A program made the translations under genes and the position numbers. From assembly GCF_900108315.1 (NCBI RefSeq), contig NZ_FNVB01000006.1, positions 450,493 through 514,492 on the forward strand: a DNA stretch of 64,000 nt, in the 5' to 3' direction. The DNA is from Saccharopolyspora kobensis. Lineage in GTDB: Bacteria > Actinomycetota > Actinomycetes > Mycobacteriales > Pseudonocardiaceae. Positions 42,937-51,034 of the stretch are shown one piece after another (the first letter of the stretch is position 1; each line of letters opens with the position of its first letter). The notes under the pieces were generated by a model. It searched no databases, had not been told where the DNA came from, and was given only the letters and a program-made list of their open reading frames with translations.

Positions 42937-44238
42937 ATGGCCATCAAGCAATTCCCGCTGCCCGACGTCGGTGAGGGGCTGACCGAGGCGGAGATCCTCG
43001 GCTGGCGCGTCAAGCCCGGCGACGCGGTCACGGTCAACCAGGTGATCGTGGAGATCGAGACCGCGAAGGCCTCGGTGGAGCTGCCCTGCCCGTGGGCGGG
43101 AACGGTCCGCGAGCTGCTCGCCGACCCGGGGGCGACCGTGGAGGTGGGCGCGCCGATCATCGCGATCGACATGGGCGGTGCCGAACCGGCGGACAACGGC
43201 GGCAAGACCGACGAGGAGTCCAACGGACGCGTCGCCAACCTGGTCGGATACGGCCCGCGCGCGACGAGCACCAAGCGCCGGCCCCGCAAGGGCCGGCCCG
43301 CGGCGGCGGTCGTCGAGGCCCCGCCCGCTCCGCAGGCCGAGCCGGTGGTGCGGGCCGAGCCGGTGGTGCAGGCGGGCGGGTACGTCCCGCTGGCCAAGCC
43401 GCCGGTGCGCAAGCTGGCCAAGGACCTCGGCGTCGACCTGACGAACCTGGCGGGCACCGGTACCGGCGGCGTGATCACCCGCGAGGACGTGCAGTCCGCG
43501 GCGGGCGCTCCGCCCGCCGCGCCGACCGCCGCACCCGGTGCGCGCGAGCGGCGGGTGCCGATCAAGGGCGTGCGCAAGGCGACCGCGCAGGCGATGGTGA
43601 CCAGCGCGTTCACCGCCCCGCACGTCACCGAGTTCCTGACGGTCGACGTCACGCCGATGATGGAGCTGCGCGAGCAGCTCAAGTCGCACCCGGAGTTCCG
43701 CGACGTCAAGATCACCCCGCTGGCCTTCGCGGCGAAGGCGGTCTGCCTGGCGGTGCGCCGGACGCCCGACGTCAACGCCACCTGGGACGAAGCGGCCGGC
43801 GAGATCGTCTACAAGGACTACGTCCACCTCGGCATCGCGGCGGCCACGCCGCGCGGCCTGGTGGTGCCGAAGGTCCGCGACGCCGACCAGCAGTCGCTGA
43901 AGGAGCTGGCGCAGTCGCTGGAGCAGCTGACCAGCACCGCGCGGGAGGGCAGGACGGCTCCGGCGGACATGCTGGGCGGCACCTTCACGATCACCAACGT
44001 GGGCGTCTTCGGCGTCGACACCGGAACGCCGATCCTCAACCCGGGGGAGTCGGCGATCCTCGCCCTCGGCGCGATCCGCGACATGCCGTGGGTGGTCGAC
44101 GGCCAGGTGGTGCCCCGGAAGGTCTGCCAGCTGGCGCTCAGCTTCGACCACCGCGTGGTCGACGGCCAGCAGGGCTCCCAGTTCCTCGCGGACGTGGGCG
44201 CCCTCCTCGCCAACCCGGCGATGGCCATCACGTACTGA
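42937..44238 (+). CDS. bkdC: Dihydrolipoamide acyltransferase (E2)
   Basis: A 433-residue core component of the 2-oxoacid dehydrogenase complex, which moves the acyl group to CoA. The lipoyl domain (1-78) has the swinging-arm lysine in EIETAKASV (Lys44). A Pro/Ala linker leads to the E1/E3-binding domain (PPVRKLAKDLGVDLTNLAGTG, about 148-180). The catalytic domain ends with SFDHRVVDG, which carries the active His. Only one lipoyl domain is present. The 196-bp gap from E1beta holds repeat R3, so E2 may have its own promoter. Confidence 0.93.
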   Translation: MAIKQFPLPDVGEGLTEAEILGWRVKPGDAVTVNQVIVEIETAKASVELPCPWAGTVRELLADPGATVEVGAPIIAIDMGGAEPADNGGKTDEESNGRVANLVGYGPRATSTKRRPRKGRPAAAVVEAPPAPQAEPVVRAEPVVQAGGYVPLAKPPVRKLAKDLGVDLTNLAGTGTGGVITREDVQSAAGAPPAAPTAAPGARERRVPIKGVRKATAQAMVTSAFTAPHVTEFLTVDVTPMMELREQLKSHPEFRDVKITPLAFAAKAVCLAVRRTPDVNATWDEAAGEIVYKDYVHLGIAAATPRGLVVPKVRDADQQSLKELAQSLEQLTSTAREGRTAPADMLGGTFTITNVGVFGVDTGTPILNPGESAILALGAIRDMPWVVDGQVVPRKVCQLALSFDHRVVDGQQGSQFLADVGALLANPAMAITY

Positions 44239-44291
44239 TCCGCCTTCCCACCGCTGTCTCGGCGGTGGGTGCTGGTTCCGCAGGTCATGGC

Positions 44292-44335
44292 CCGTAAGTG
44301 CTTTGGGGCGCTATGGCACCCCAAAGCACTCACGG
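44292..44335. repeat. Dispersed hairpin repeat, family R1 copy 2
   Basis: Stem 44292-44308 with 44319-44335 pairs over 17 positions with one mismatch; the loop cgctatggca differs by one base from copy 1 at 2296. It lies between the convergent E2 and PPOX genes. Confidence 0.85.
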
Positions 44336-44372
44336 CACCTGCCAGCGGAAACGCCCTGGTTCCGAGGTCTCG

Positions 44373-44858
44373 TCAGGCGCGCTTGTACACCCGGACGCCC
44401 TCGGTCGGCGTCCAGCGGGTGATGACCAGGTGGGTCTGGTCCTCGGCGACGCCCGTCGTGGTGACCTCGGTGAGGTCCAGGCGGAACAGGTGCGAGTCCG
44501 GGGACGGGGGCTTGACCTCCTCGACCCAGGCGCGGTGCTCATCGCCGGTGACCTCCACGGCCCGGCCGGCCACCTTCGCGTCGACCCCGCCCACCATGTC
44601 CTCCGGCGCGCCGGTATTGGCGTGCAGCGCGAACCGGGCGTCGCGCTGCAGGTCCACGGCCTTGCGCGATCTCGGCATCGACCCGAACACCAGGTCGGGG
44701 CCGCGCCAGGCGACCTCCGTCCCGCTCACCCGAGGCGAACCGTCGCGCCGCAGCGTCGCCAGCACGTGGTGCTGGAACGCCTCCAGCCGTGCCCGCACCT
44801 GGGCGGCCAGCTCCGGGGCCTGCTCTGCGAATTCCTGCCACGTCGACATGCGCGACAT
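44373..44858 (-). CDS. Pyridoxamine-5'-phosphate-oxidase-like (PPOX/split-barrel) flavin protein
   Basis: A 161-residue split beta-barrel protein that probably binds FMN or F420. The barrel begins with HHVLATLRRDGSPRVSGTEVAWRGPDLVFGSMPRSRKAVDLQRDARFALH, the pattern of PPOX-class F420-dependent reductases. EVTTTGVAEDQTHLVITRWTP closes the barrel. The first Met (44858) or the one three codons on may be the start. It stands alone, convergent with E2. Physiological substrate unknown. Confidence 0.85.
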   Translation of the reverse strand: MSRMSTWQEFAEQAPELAAQVRARLEAFQHHVLATLRRDGSPRVSGTEVAWRGPDLVFGSMPRSRKAVDLQRDARFALHANTGAPEDMVGGVDAKVAGRAVEVTGDEHRAWVEEVKPPSPDSHLFRLDLTEVTTTGVAEDQTHLVITRWTPTEGVRVYKRA

Positions 44859-44906
44859 GGTGGCACCGGCCTCCGACAGCCACCGGCCCGAAAGCGCCGA
44901 ACAGCC

Positions 44907-44936
44907 CTGCCCGCCTCGTCGGAAGGAGGCGGGCAG
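44907..44936. terminator. Terminator between small acidic protein and PPOX gene
   Basis: CTGCCCGCCTC and GAGGCGGGCAG form a perfect 11-bp stem with an 8-base loop, about 50 bases past the stop of the small minus-strand gene at 44988. It ends the small gene before the PPOX promoter. Confidence 0.75.
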
Positions 44937-44987
44937 AGCTGTTCGCGCAGGTCTGCGGGCCGAGCCGGTCAGCGGGCTCGGCGGATT

Positions 44988-45224
44988 TCAGTCGCCCTTG
45001 CGGCGGCGGCCACCGCGGCGGGAGCCGGACTTGCCGCCCGAGGCCGCGGCGACCGGCTCGGCCGCTTCCTCGGCCTGCTCGCGCTCGGCGTTCGCGTCGT
45101 ACTCGCGGAGGAAGTCGAAGGCGTGCTCGTCGAAGTCGTGCACGTCGATCTCCGGCAGCGCGCCGAGTTCTTCGTTCAGTTCCCGGAAGATGGGTGTCTC
45201 CAGGTCAGGGGTGGTCTTCTTCAC
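44988..45224 (-). CDS. Small charged protein, acidic N-terminus and basic tail
   Basis: A 78-residue protein: VKKTTPDLETPIFRELNEELG, an acidic middle (EIDVHDFDEHAFDFLREYD), and a basic Gly/Arg tail (GGKSGSRRGGRRRKGD). GAGGGCGAAG stands before GTG 45224. The strongly bipolar charge suggests a nucleic-acid- or protein-binding partner. A leader-like or RiPP precursor role was considered, but no modifying enzyme is close. No family recognised. Confidence 0.6.
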   Translation of the reverse strand: MKKTTPDLETPIFRELNEELGALPEIDVHDFDEHAFDFLREYDANAEREQAEEAAEPVAAASGGKSGSRRGGRRRKGD

Positions 45225-45846
45225 CGCTTCGCCCTCCCGTTCACTCTCGAAGCTGTGGCCGGGCCGCCGCCAGCTCTCGCTGCTCGTCGCCCCGTTCCGA
45301 GCCCTCCCCGCGGAGCTCGTGGGGTGCAGCCCGGTACCACTTCCGGCACCGCGCTGCGCCGTTGTGACGCCCACCGTCCCCGTTGGTGATGCGGTCAGCG
45401 CCGACATTCATCCATTCGGACTAGCGTCATGGTGCACCTGCCCAGTAGTGCCCGGGGCAAGGGCCCACGAAATCGTGCCTCGCAACACTCCAACCCGCGC
45501 ACACTTTGTGCAATTCCGCACCGTGTCGAGCACCACTCCAACGGGTGGGGCGCGGTCCGGTCGTCGCCCGATCGTCCGGTTCGGCCGGGTTTTCCGGCGC
45601 GGACGCCACGCGCGGCCACCGGAAGTGCCAGCCGCAGGGCGATCGAGCGGCCGTCAATCCCGCCTCATCGGCTGGTCCTCCGGCGCGCGCCGACACGGTC
45701 GGACACGTTCTGCCCGGCGGCCGGGCGCCCGAGCGCGGGTAACCCGCTCGACCGGACCAATCGCCCGGCGGCGGGCGGGTGCCGGTGTTGACCCTCGAAG
45801 GGCCGGGGCACCGCGTCCCGGCATCCCCCGAAGGGAGACGGTGATC
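45225..45846. other. 620-bp stretch without a convincing gene
   Basis: Open frames cross this region on both strands but have Arg/Pro-rich shadow composition and no ribosome site. It presumably holds promoters for the flanking divergent small genes. No repeat of families R1-R3 was seen in it. A small RNA or antisense leader cannot be excluded. Confidence 0.45.
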
Positions 45847-46092
45847 ATGGGCAACCGCGTCAAGAAGGCAGTCGTCGCTTCCGGCTTCGGACTCGGCATG
45901 CTGCTGGCCACGGCCGCACCCGCGTTCGCGGATTCGTGGGGCGTCACCGCGTCCGACTGCGAGTGGGCCGGCGGCGAGGTCGTCTACGACGAGTACGGCA
46001 GCCTCGCGTGCTTCGGCGGCTGGTACGACGGCGAGCACGTCTACGACGACGAGTACGCGTACGACGGTGAGCACTTGATCGACTGGAGCTGA
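45847..46092 (+). CDS. Small secreted Asp/Tyr/Trp-rich protein
   Basis: An 81-residue exported protein. The signal peptide has KK near the start, a hydrophobic core (GFGLGMLLATAAP) and an AFA cleavage site after residue 28. The mature 53-residue part, starting DSWGVTASDCEWAGG, has two Cys (about residues 38 and 54) and a near-duplicate YDGEHVYDDEYAYDGEHLIDW at the end. Ribosome site AAGGGAG precedes ATG 45847. A strong hairpin follows. The short acidic YDGEH repeats might bind metal; function unknown. Confidence 0.8.
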   Translation: MGNRVKKAVVASGFGLGMLLATAAPAFADSWGVTASDCEWAGGEVVYDEYGSLACFGGWYDGEHVYDDEYAYDGEHLIDWS

Positions 46093-46147
46093 CCCGAGGA
46101 CAGCCGCGGGCCGCAACCCCTCCCACGGCCTGCGGCGCCCTGGCACC

Positions 46148-46178
46148 GAGCGGCCCCGACCACCGGTCGGGGCCGCTC
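46148..46178 (+). terminator. Terminator of the small secreted protein
   Basis: A perfect 14-bp stem (GAGCGGCCCCGACC with GGTCGGGGCCGCTC) and a 3-base loop, about 55 bases after the stop; a weaker hairpin precedes it near 46105. Confidence 0.85.
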
Positions 46179-46373
46179 GCGTCATCGCAGCTGGCCCAGG
46201 GATCTGGCTGTGGTCCCCGGGATGACCTGCAGCTTCTGCTTCGATTCACCGCACCGGCAGAGTGCCGCGTCGATCGTCGTCCGCGCTCGGGCCGGGCTGG
46301 AGGCGATTGACCGGTTCGCGATGATCGGTCAATCGCCGCCGAGTCGGCCGCCGCAGCTCCAGGAGGACCAGAG

Positions 46374-47045
46374 ATGACCAGCCATGACGACGGTGAAGCC
46401 CGGGACCCCTTCGGCACCTTGCGCCGCGCGTTGTGGATCGGCGGCGGTCAGTGGGCGGGCAAGTCGACCGTCGCCCGGCTGCTGGCCGTGAACCACGGCG
46501 TCACCGCCTACCACTACGACTACCACGATGCCCGCGGTCACAACGACCGCCGGATCGCCCGCCGCGTCGCGCTCGGTGAGCCCGCCACCGAGCCCGACGC
46601 GGACGCGGTATGGGTCCGCACCACCCCCGAAGAGATGGCCGCCCAGACCCTGGCGGGCTTCCCGGAGCGGTTCCAGTGGGCGCTCGACGACCTCCGCGCA
46701 CTCGTGTCCGGCCGCCCGATCATCGCCGAGGGCTGGGGTCTGCGGCCCGAACTCGTCGCACCGATCATCGACTCACCGCGCCGGATGGTCGTCATGGTGC
46801 CCGCCCCCGAGTTCCGCGACCGGCAGGCCCGCGAGCTGCCCCGGGCCGCTTCGCTCGGGCACCGCGTCAGCGACCCGGCCCGGGCGCAGGCCAACCGGCT
46901 GGCCCGGGACCGGCTAGTCGCCGATGACGCCGTCCGCGCCGCCCACCGGCTCGGGATCCGCGTGATCGAAGTCGACGGTTCCCGCGATGCCGCTGGGATC
47001 GCCGAGATCGTCGCCGACCACTTCAGCCCCTACCTCGACGCGTGA
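46374..47045 (+). CDS. P-loop kinase-like protein of unknown substrate
   Basis: A 223-residue protein with a Walker A motif GGGQWAGKST near residue 23, like small-molecule kinases (cytidylate or adenylylsulfate kinase type folds). HYDYHDARGHNDRRIARR may form the substrate lid, and RPIIAEGWGLRPELV resembles the Walker B/acceptor strand. C-terminal DPARAQANRLARDRLVADD carries several Arg for phosphate binding. GGAGG precedes ATG 46374. It is a single-gene unit, convergent with the acyl-CoA dehydrogenase. I do not recognise a characterised homologue. Confidence 0.75.
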   Translation: MTSHDDGEARDPFGTLRRALWIGGGQWAGKSTVARLLAVNHGVTAYHYDYHDARGHNDRRIARRVALGEPATEPDADAVWVRTTPEEMAAQTLAGFPERFQWALDDLRALVSGRPIIAEGWGLRPELVAPIIDSPRRMVVMVPAPEFRDRQARELPRAASLGHRVSDPARAQANRLARDRLVADDAVRAAHRLGIRVIEVDGSRDAAGIAEIVADHFSPYLDA

Positions 47046-47087
47046 TCGCCGCGGGCCTTCGGCGGCGCCGTTCTCGAACGCGGCGCG

Positions 47088-48296
47088 TCAGGCGATGTGC
47101 TTGCCGGAGATGGCTCGGGCGATCACCAGCTGCTGGATCTGCTCGGTGCCCTCGAAGATGTCGTAGATCTTGGCGTCGCGGTGCATCCGCTCCACCGGGA
47201 ACTCGCGGGTGTAGCCGTTGCCACCGAGGATCTGGATCGCGCGCTCCGTCGCCCAGGTCGCCACGCGGCCCGCCTTGAGCTTGGACATCGAGCCCTCGCC
47301 CGCGGTGAAGCCGCCGTTGCGGCCCAGCCACGCCGCGCGCCACACCAGCAGGCGGGCCGCGTCGATCTCCATCCGCATGTCGGCCAGGGTGAAGGCGATC
47401 GACTGGTTCTCGATGATCGGGCGGCCGAAGGTCTCGCGCTGCTGCGCGTACTCCAGCGCCGTCTCGTAGGCCGCCCGCGCGATGCCGATGGCCTGCGCGC
47501 CGACCGTCGGGCGGGAGAGCTCGAAGGTCTTCATCGCCGCCTGCGCGCCGCCCTTGGTGCCTTCGCGGGCGCGGGCCAGCCGCTCGTCCAGCTTCTCCTT
47601 GCCGCCCAGCAGGCAGCGGCCCGGAACGCGCACGTCGTCGAGGAACACGTCGGCGGTGTGCGAGGCGCGCAGCCCGTGCTTCTTGATCTTGCTCGGGGAT
47701 TCCAGGCCCTTGGTGCCCGGCGGGACCACGAACGCGGCCTGGCCGCGGGAGCCCAGCTCCGGGTCCACGACCGCCTGGACGACGTGCACGTTGGCGATGC
47801 CGCCGTTGGTCGCCCACGCCTTCTGGCCGTTGAGCACCCACTCGTCGGTGGCCTCGTCGTAGACCGCGCGGGTGCGCATCGCCGCGACGTCGGAACCGGC
47901 GCCCGGCTCCGACGAGCAGAACGCCGCGACCTTCGGGTCGTCGGCGTCGCCGTAGCACTGCGGCACCCACTCGGCGAGCTGGTCAGGGGTGCCCACGGCG
48001 AAGATCCCGGCCACCGCGAGGGTGGTGCCGAAGATCGCCATGCCGATGCCGCCGTCGCCCCAGAACAGCTCCTCGTTGGCGATGGGCAGCGACAGCCCCG
48101 TGTCGTCGGCCCAGAACGTGGCCAGGCTCTCGAAGCCGTAGAGCCCGACCTTGGCCGCTTCCTGGATGATCGGCCAGGGCGTCTCCTCGCGCTCGTCCCA
48201 CTCGCGCGCGGCCGGGCGGATGGTCTGCTCGGCGAAGCCGTGCACCCAGTCCCGCAGCTCCTGCTGCTCCTCGCTCAGCTCCAGGGAAAAAGTCAT
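47088..48296 (-). CDS. Acyl-CoA dehydrogenase
   Basis: A 402-residue FAD enzyme for the first step of beta-oxidation or a related oxidation. Signatures: SSEPGAGSDVAAMRTRAV, NGQKAWATNGG, KKHGLRASHTADVFLDDVRVP, YAQQRETFGRPI, and the C-terminal ILGGNGYTREFPVERMHRDAKIYDIFEGTEQIQ, which carries a Glu (FEGTEQ) at the catalytic base place. Length is standard. It is followed upstream by SCP2, TetR, MaoC, FabG4-type and thiolase genes, suggesting one lipid locus. Chain length specificity is unknown. Confidence 0.93.
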   Translation of the reverse strand: MTFSLELSEEQQELRDWVHGFAEQTIRPAAREWDEREETPWPIIQEAAKVGLYGFESLATFWADDTGLSLPIANEELFWGDGGIGMAIFGTTLAVAGIFAVGTPDQLAEWVPQCYGDADDPKVAAFCSSEPGAGSDVAAMRTRAVYDEATDEWVLNGQKAWATNGGIANVHVVQAVVDPELGSRGQAAFVVPPGTKGLESPSKIKKHGLRASHTADVFLDDVRVPGRCLLGGKEKLDERLARAREGTKGGAQAAMKTFELSRPTVGAQAIGIARAAYETALEYAQQRETFGRPIIENQSIAFTLADMRMEIDAARLLVWRAAWLGRNGGFTAGEGSMSKLKAGRVATWATERAIQILGGNGYTREFPVERMHRDAKIYDIFEGTEQIQQLVIARAISGKHIA

Positions 48297-48418
48297 CGTC
48301 TTCCGTTTCTCTGCGAAGTCGTCCCGATCCAGCCGCACCGCGCCAGTGCAGATGTCGATCATGGCTTGCGCCGCTCCGAGCGACACCGCCGCTCGGAGCA
48401 CTCCCGCCGAGCGGCGGC

Positions 48419-48967
48419 TCAGGCCTTGGGGATCTGGAAGAGCTTGGTCAGCCCGGCGGCGAAACCGAGGTCGCCGGCGACCTTGAGCTTGCCCTTCATG
48501 AACAGCATCGGGGCGGAAGCGTTGCCGGAGGCCAGCTTCAGGAATTCGGCGGGCGTGACCGTGATGGTCACCCGCGGCTCGTGCTGCGGGTCCTTGCTGA
48601 CCTCGCACTTGCCGTCGGCCAGCACGCACTCGTAGCGCAGCAGGTCCTCGTCGGTGCCGATCCGCCAGCGCACCACGGCCTCGGTCTTGCCCGCCTTGTC
48701 GGACTTGTAGTGCTCGCCCATCCGCCGGAACACCTCGTCGAGGATGCGCTCGCGCAGTTCCGGCCGGGCCATCACGGCTTCGACCTGATCGTCCGAGGCG
48801 CGCGAGATCAGCCGCGCGAACTGCTCCGGGCGCAGCGCGCTGAGGTCCACCTCGGTGCCGCTGTCCGCGATCTCGGAGGCGGCTTCCAGCAGCATGACGA
48901 ACTCGTCCTTGCCGATCTTCTTCGGATCGACCTCGCCGAGCGCGGCGATCGGATCGGTCTCGGGCAT
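48419..48967 (-). CDS. SCP2-domain (sterol carrier) lipid-binding protein
   Basis: A 182-residue protein. The C-terminal ~105 residues form an SCP2 fold (VVRWRIGTDEDLLRYECVLADG, VTITVTPAEFLKLASGNASAPMLFMKGKLKVAGDLGFAAGL), which holds a lipid or acyl-CoA. The N-terminal ~75 residues (EVDPKKIGKDEFVMLLEAASEIADSG) are helical and of unknown role. GAGAGGTGG supports ATG 48967. It is co-directed with and about 120 bases ahead of the acyl-CoA dehydrogenase, so it may deliver substrate to it. Confidence 0.88.
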   Translation of the reverse strand: MPETDPIAALGEVDPKKIGKDEFVMLLEAASEIADSGTEVDLSALRPEQFARLISRASDDQVEAVMARPELRERILDEVFRRMGEHYKSDKAGKTEAVVRWRIGTDEDLLRYECVLADGKCEVSKDPQHEPRVTITVTPAEFLKLASGNASAPMLFMKGKLKVAGDLGFAAGLTKLFQIPKA

Positions 48968-49110
48968 ATGTCGCCACCTCTCAGGGCCTGTTGGCGGTTG
49001 CGTTGCTCGGGCGATCGCCTGCCGGGACCTGCTTGCTCCCCGGGCCTGCGGCCGCTCCTCCTGCTGTATGAACGAATACACGGTGGAGGGGTCGTGCTGG
49101 CCGGAAACCA

Positions 49111-49166
49111 CTCAGAACCCGCGGGTGGTCGCCCTGCGTAGGTGGCTCGAGCGGCTGGCGCCGCTG
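49111..49166. repeat. Dispersed intergenic repeat, family R3 copy 3
   Basis: ctcagaacccgcgggtggtc and the following bases to 49166 match the copies at 42862 and 52444 (shared core gaacccgcSggtggtcgccc tgcg) and end in gcggctggcgccgct. The repeat lies in the SCP2/TetR divergent region. Confidence 0.65.
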
Positions 49167-49204
49167 ACCCGGGAGCGGGCGGCTTCGCCGACGGTGCTCC
49201 CGCG

Positions 49205-49240
49205 CTTACCTACTCGCGAGTAAGACTACGTTCGAGTAGG
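49205..49240. promoter_or_regulatory. Tandem operator-like palindromes upstream of TetR
   Basis: TACTCGCGAGTA (49211-49222) is a perfect 12-bp palindrome inside CTTACCTACTCGCGAGTAAG; the overlapping CTACGTTCGAGTAG (about 49226-49239) is a second, imperfect one. The centre matches the perfect palindrome at 52525-52548 (ACCTACYCGCGRGTA). It lies about 75 bp before TetR, so autoregulation is likely. Confidence 0.65.
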
Positions 49241-49313
49241 TTCGAAGGCAAGCGACCTGCGGCGACCTGTTTTGATCTAGCCTGACCGGGAGCAGATCAG
49301 CGTGCGAGGTGAA

Positions 49314-49961
49314 ATGGTTCAGGACAACGGCCGCCCCCGGTCGCGGCGCCTGCCGCGGGAGGTCCGCGAGCGGCAGATCCTGGACGCCGCCGTCGAGGTG
49401 TTCGCCGCGCACGGCTTCCACGCCGCGTCGATGGACGAGATCTCCGAGGTCGCGGGCATCTCCAAGCCGATGCTCTACGCCTACCTCGGGGCCAAGGACG
49501 AGCTGTTCGTCGCCTGCATCCGGCGCGAGGCCGCGCGGCTGATCGAGGCGATCGGCACCGCGGTGGAAGCCGGGCTCAGCCCGGCCGAGCAGCTGTGGCG
49601 CGGTCTGCGGGTGTTCTTCGAGTACGTGCAGGCAAACCAGGCGGGCTGGACGGTCCTGCACCGGCAGGCCAACGTGCAGGGCGAACCGTTCGTCAGCGAG
49701 CTCTCCGAGTGGCGGGAGCGGGCGACCAGCCTGATCTCGGCGCTGCTGGCGCGCGCGACCGAGGGTTCGGTGCAGCCGATGCAGGCGGAGCAGACCGAGC
49801 CGTTCGCGGCGGCGCTGGTCGGCGCGGGCGAAGCGCTGGTGGAGTGGTGGTTCGAGCACCCGGAGCACGCGGCCGACGGCATGGCGATGCGCCTGATGAA
49901 CATGGTCTGGATGGGCTTCGGCGACCTCGTGGAAGGCCGCTCCTGGACACCGGACTCCTGA
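49314..49961 (+). CDS. TetR-family regulator, probable lipid-gene repressor
   Basis: A 215-residue regulator. HTH: VRERQILDAAVEVFAAHGFHAASMDEISEVAGISKPMLYAYLGAKDELF (about residues 17-65). The C-terminal domain is all-helical with WTVLHRQANVQGEPF and ALVGAGEALVEWW. GAGGTGAA precedes ATG 49314; GTG 49302 is in frame. Because similar palindromes occur in its own promoter and between the FabG4-type and thiolase genes, I infer that it represses MaoC/FabG4 and thiolase genes and itself, with an acyl-CoA as ligand; this has not been shown. Confidence 0.88.
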   Translation: MVQDNGRPRSRRLPREVRERQILDAAVEVFAAHGFHAASMDEISEVAGISKPMLYAYLGAKDELFVACIRREAARLIEAIGTAVEAGLSPAEQLWRGLRVFFEYVQANQAGWTVLHRQANVQGEPFVSELSEWRERATSLISALLARATEGSVQPMQAEQTEPFAAALVGAGEALVEWWFEHPEHAADGMAMRLMNMVWMGFGDLVEGRSWTPDS

Positions 49962-49967
49962 CCGGGC

Positions 49968-50106
49968 GCAATTTCAATGGAAATCGCACGTCTGATTTCA
50001 ATGGAAATCGCACGGAGACGGCGTGTCGCACTCCGACACGCCGACGCCTGTGGGCAACTTCCGCAATTTCAATGGAAATCAGAGGTCTGATTTCCATTGA
50101 AATTGC
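49968..50106. repeat. Tripartite palindromic repeat, family R2 locus C
   Basis: Two direct copies of ATTTCAATGGAAATCGCACG start at 49970 and 49996. A 10-bp inverted repeat (50019-50028 with 50034-50043, containing GGCGTGTCG) comes next. A 44-bp palindrome (50063-50106) closes the unit; it is perfect apart from its two central bases and nearly identical to that at 5491-5534. The unit begins seven bases after the TetR stop and lies between TetR and the convergent MaoC gene. Confidence 0.85.
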
Positions 50107-50183
50107 GTGTCCGTCACCTGGTTCGGCGAGCCGTCCGTCGGTGTTGGTGGGTCGTGCGCCGGACGCGCCGATGGCGTGTCGGG

Positions 50184-51020
50184 TCAGCGGACGGTGCCGA
50201 GGAGGTGCGGTTTGCCTGAGCGGGCGCGGAGTTCGAAGTCCCAGCCGGTTTCCGCGGGGTGCGCCGCGAAGTCCGCGGTGGCGGGCAGCAGGAGCGGCTT
50301 GCGGAACTCGACGTCCACCGCGCACTGGTCCGGCAGGCGTTCGGCGATGGCCGCCAGGCAGCGGGCCTTCGACCACATGCCGTGGGCGATCGCGCGGCGG
50401 AAGCCGAATGCCTTGGCCGGCAGGGCGTGCAGGTGGATCGGGTTGCGGTCGCCCGACACCGCCGCGTACCGGCGGCCGATGTCGCCGGGAACCCGCCACT
50501 TCGCCGTCGGCGCCGCTGCGACGTCGGCCGGGCGCTCCGCCGCGGGCGCGGCGTCCGCGGGCTTCCCGCCGCGGCGCAGGTAGGTGCTGACCTCGCGCCA
50601 CACCACTTCGCCCGCCACCTCGGTCTCGGTGATCACGTCGAACTGGCGGCCCTTCGGGTGCGGGCGCAGGTCCGCCAGCCGCACCCGCTGGGTCAGCTCG
50701 TCGGTCACCAGCAGCGGCCGCTGCTGGTGGATGCTGTTGGCCACGTGCACCAGTCCGACCAGCGGGAACGGGAATCCGGGATCGGTCATCAGGCGCACCG
50801 ACAGGCCGAACGACAGCACGTGCGGGTAGGTGACCGGCAGCTCGTCGCGCAGCCCGAACCCGCACACCCGGTCGTACTCGGCGAGGTGGTCGCGGTCGAT
50901 CGCGATGCCGCGCCGCACGTACTCGGTGTCCGGCAGCCGGTCGCCGCGCCGCGCGGGCCCGGTCGCGACGGCCTTCGCGTACAGCGCGACCAGCGAAGGC
51001 GAGTTGCTCACTTCAGGCAT
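50184..51020 (-). CDS. MaoC-like 3-hydroxyacyl-thioester dehydratase (HtdX-type)
   Basis: A 278-residue double hot-dog protein. The C-terminal half has the hydratase motif (RYAAVSGDRNPIHLHALPAKAFGFRRAIAHGMWSKARCLA), with catalytic Asp and His in DRNPIH. The N-terminal hot dog (VTYPHVLSFGLSVRLM) is degenerate, as in mycobacterial HtdX (Rv0241c). It dehydrates 3-hydroxyacyl-CoA or -ACP. GGAGGGAA precedes ATG 51020. It is cotranscribed with the FabG4-type reductase (14-base gap), the same arrangement as Rv0241c-Rv0242c, and is convergent with TetR. Confidence 0.9.
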   Translation of the reverse strand: MPEVSNSPSLVALYAKAVATGPARRGDRLPDTEYVRRGIAIDRDHLAEYDRVCGFGLRDELPVTYPHVLSFGLSVRLMTDPGFPFPLVGLVHVANSIHQQRPLLVTDELTQRVRLADLRPHPKGRQFDVITETEVAGEVVWREVSTYLRRGGKPADAAPAAERPADVAAAPTAKWRVPGDIGRRYAAVSGDRNPIHLHALPAKAFGFRRAIAHGMWSKARCLAAIAERLPDQCAVDVEFRKPLLLPATADFAAHPAETGWDFELRARSGKPHLLGTVR

Positions 51021-51034
51021 GGCATTCCCTCCGC

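Larger units (their letters stand above)
48968..49313. other. Divergent control region between SCP2 and TetR genes
   Basis: This 346-bp region holds repeat R3 copy 3 (49111-49166) and the operator-like palindromes at 49205-49240. No gene is seen. It must contain the divergent promoters for the SCP2 and TetR transcripts. Confidence 0.6.

Noticed and set aside
44988..45224. RiPP precursor
   Set aside because: Small and charged, but no modifying enzyme, protease or transporter is adjacent and there is no leader motif like that of the 17 kb peptides.
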